Shown here piece after piece: positions 12,688 through 12,887 of a stretch of 12,887 nucleotides of DNA (position 1 is its first letter; each line of letters starts with the position of its first letter). Source of the stretch: JBQTIM01 sp052388135 (lineage in GTDB: Bacteria; Elusimicrobiota; Elusimicrobia; FEN-1173); the NCBI GenBank assembly GCA_052388135.1, contig JBQTIM010000098.1:1-12887 (forward strand), in the 5' to 3' direction. The notes beneath the pieces were generated by a model that was not told the origin of the DNA, did no database searches, and saw only the letters and a list, made by a program, of their open reading frames with translations. A program made the translations under genes and the position numbers.

Positions 12688-12779
12688 CACACATCGGCGG
12701 TCCCACGCGGGCCGCCGCCGACAGACACCAGAGCTGGAACACGAAAACGTGAGATCGAAATGCGATCTCGCGTTTTTTT
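12688..12779 (+). ncRNA. Candidate small RNA of about 90 bases, no recognised family
   Basis: The stretch is bounded by its own promoter upstream and a strong intrinsic terminator downstream, and contains no plausible reading frame. It folds into three hairpins. The first is CGGCGG-U-CCC (12695–12704) with GGG-CCGCCG (12709–12717), nine pairs with one bulged U. The second is a short CCAGAGCTGG element (12728–12737). The third is the terminator stem (12744–12776). It lacks the hallmarks of SRP RNA (GGAA-loop and AGCAGCC segments), 6S RNA, tmRNA and RNase P. It could be a trans-acting small RNA or an attenuated leader of the next gene. Existence is inferred from layout. Confidence 0.5.
12744..12779 (+). 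terminator. Strong intrinsic terminator
   Basis: AAAACGTGAGATCG (12744–12757) pairs with CGATCTCGCGTTTT (12763–12776) around AAATG, giving 14 pairs with one G·U, followed by more T (seven T from 12773 to 12779). This is the clearest Rho-independent terminator in the window. Confidence 0.9.
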
Positions 12780-12843
12780 ATTTTCAGGAATCGGATGACG
12801 ACGGACGCCCCCCGCGCCGCCGGCTCATAACCTGCCCCCCAGG

Positions 12844-12852
12844 TGATATAAT
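12844..12852 (+). promoter_or_regulatory. Perfect extended -10 box near the window end
   Basis: TGATATAAT contains a consensus TATAAT (12847–12852) preceded by TGA, an extended -10. The -35 region (about 12824–12829, CTCATA) is poor. The same bases include AGGTGAT, which can act as an SD for ATG at 12851, so the site may instead be a ribosome binding site. Confidence 0.35.
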
Positions 12853-12887
12853 GCGCAACGCGAACGTCCTCCCTATGACCGGGCGCG
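12851..12887 (+). CDS. Possible start of the next gene, truncated by the window end
   Basis: An open frame begins at ATG 12851 (MRNANVLPMTGR) and runs off the window. AGGTGAT (12841–12847) upstream fits the 16S rRNA end. The stretch is too short to identify. In related gene orders ispE/spoVG/tRNA-Gln is often followed by prs, rplY and pth or by glmU, but these residues match none of them clearly. A later ATG at 12874 is also possible. Confidence 0.22.
   Translation, partial: MRNANVLPMTGR

Noticed and set aside
12728..12743. T-box-like motif (AGAGCTGGAACACG) before the terminator
   Set aside because: It resembles the T-box core AGGGTGGNACCGCG only if bases are inserted, and the leader upstream is far too short for a specifier stem.
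12740..12751. CACG-AAAA-CGTG hairpin as an antiterminator
   Set aside because: Only 4 bp, and it would remove just the lower part of the terminator stem, leaving the 7-bp core and T-run able to form.

Overview
The window is GC-rich chromosomal DNA from a bacterium. Every gene I can support lies on the + strand, packed head to tail with short gaps or overlaps. Most of the content is housekeeping. A lipoprotein with a clear lipobox and a pair of exported M16 peptidases suggest a diderm envelope. SpoVG and the order ispE–spoVG–tRNA-Gln fit deep-branching Gram-negative groups such as Elusimicrobiota or the former Deltaproteobacteria. This taxonomic guess is inference only.

Layout. (1) 1–1152: the 3' part of a PolX-type PHP phosphoesterase gene whose first metal motif looks damaged or frame-shifted, overlapping a small membrane protein. 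(2) 1153–6571: after an AT-rich gap come a stand-alone Lrp/AsnC-type RAM domain protein, an active M16 zinc peptidase, its inactive M16 partner (ATGA overlap), an orphan oligopeptide-binding lipoprotein (TTG start, overlapping) and nagB. (3) 6568–8087: a good sigma-70 promoter whose -35 box contains the nagB stop codon, then a phosphoglucomutase. (4) 8088–8312: a 225-base gap with overlapping hairpins and a 63-base palindromic repeat of the dispersed intergenic type. (5) 8313–10583: enolase, ftsB (probable AUU start, overlapping eno) and the tRNA methyltransferase trmL. (6) 10588–11136: two small cysteine-rich proteins of unknown function, both with strong ribosome binding sites. (7) 11137–12626: a strongly folded spacer, ispE, spoVG and tRNA-Gln(UUG). 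(8) 12627–12887: a promoter, about 90 non-coding bases rich in hairpins, a strong intrinsic terminator, and at the edge a perfect extended -10 box or the start of the next gene.

Functionally, nagB, pgm and eno are central sugar metabolism, ftsB is cell division, trmL and tRNA-Gln are translation, and ispE is isoprenoid synthesis. The M16 pair and the peptide-binding lipoprotein form a plausible envelope peptide-processing and capture cluster. I see no defence system, insertion sequence, CRISPR array or phage gene. The best candidates for something undescribed are the short orphan RNA between tRNA-Gln and the window end, and the pair of small Cys-rich proteins between trmL and ispE. Long minus-strand open frames lie antisense to the real genes and are not reported.
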